45,604 nt of DNA, from assembly GCA_012519695.1 (NCBI GenBank), contig JAAYPT010000038.1, positions 1-45,604 of the forward strand, read 5' to 3'. This document shows positions 45,501 through 45,604 of this stretch, one piece after another. Position numbers and translations under genes: made by a program. Each line of letters begins with the position of its first letter. Within the stretch, counting starts at the first letter, position 1. The stretch is from Clostridiales bacterium (lineage in GTDB: Bacteria > Bacillota > Clostridia > Lachnospirales > Lachnospiraceae). The notes under the pieces were generated by a model, which searched no databases, was not told where the DNA came from, and saw only the letters and a list, made by a program, of their open reading frames with translations.

Positions 45501-45604
45501 TTGAAAGGTGAATAAATCTAACTAAAATGCCAATCTGCCATATTTTGAAAGGATTTATGTGGTAGTTCTTTGACTAGAGGCACTTTAACAAGCCCCGTCT
45601 AATA

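Noticed and set aside
45501-45604. Short minus-strand frame ending near 45520 at the right edge
   Set aside because: Only about 27 codons between stops; too short to support as a gene or transposase fragment.

Overview
The window looks like a chromosomal segment of a low-GC Gram-positive anaerobe, most likely a Lachnospiraceae-type Clostridium relative. The reasons are the A+T-rich codon use, the Firmicute-style S10-spc-alpha ribosomal protein supercluster, a type Z (zinc) S14, MutS2, a YhaM-family nuclease, a class III (anaerobic) ribonucleotide reductase with its activase, and sigma-A-like promoters (TTGnnn, 17 bp, TATAAT). No complete tRNA, rRNA, CRISPR array or intact transposon was found.

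Layout. (1) 1-3.9 kb, minus strand: a 23S rRNA m5U methyltransferase running off the left edge, a YhaM-like HD exonuclease, and a membrane-anchored HtrA/PDZ protein whose catalytic triad is lost. (2) 4.0-8.5 kb, plus strand: mutS2 followed by an OmpR-type response regulator and its histidine kinase, closed by a strong terminator. (3) 8.6-13.8 kb: unrecognised small proteins, an ECF-type sigma factor fused to a membrane segment and an extracytoplasmic domain, a zinc-ribbon membrane protein operon that shares the sigma gene's promoter motif, and a small XRE-type regulator. (4) 13.9-31.1 kb, minus strand: rpsJ through rplQ, including secY, adk, map, a KOW protein, infA, rpmJ, rpsM, rpsK, rpsD and rpoA. 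A promoter precedes rpsJ and a second one precedes rpmJ. (5) 31.2-37.1 kb: tandem structured repeats, a small membrane protein, a flavodoxin-like reductase, a DUF3592-like protein, lgt, a plus-strand rRNA methyltransferase, and an L,D-transpeptidase. (6) 37.2-40.7 kb: an AraC-type regulator convergent with nrdDG. (7) 41-44 kb: a two-gene operon of a sugar-type solute-binding lipoprotein and a chemoreceptor. (8) 44.3-45.6 kb: the last 17 codons and the terminator of an EF-Tu gene, fused to unrelated DNA that carries a helicase-like fragment. This is probably the edge of an integrated or rearranged element.

How the parts work together. Most of the window is house-keeping: ribosome, RNA polymerase alpha, protein export, Met removal, lipoprotein maturation and anaerobic dNTP synthesis. 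Four things stand out beyond that. First, there is a self-contained membrane-tethered ECF sigma unit with two matching promoters. Second, a family of about 120-bp structured repeats sits immediately after stop codons inside the ribosomal operon. Third, mutS2 and the pseudo-protease are transcribed divergently from what looks like one shared -35 hexamer, with a three-armed inverted-repeat element at the 5' end of the protease transcript. Fourth, there is the truncated tuf junction at the right edge. All functional statements are from sequence reading only; no database search was possible.
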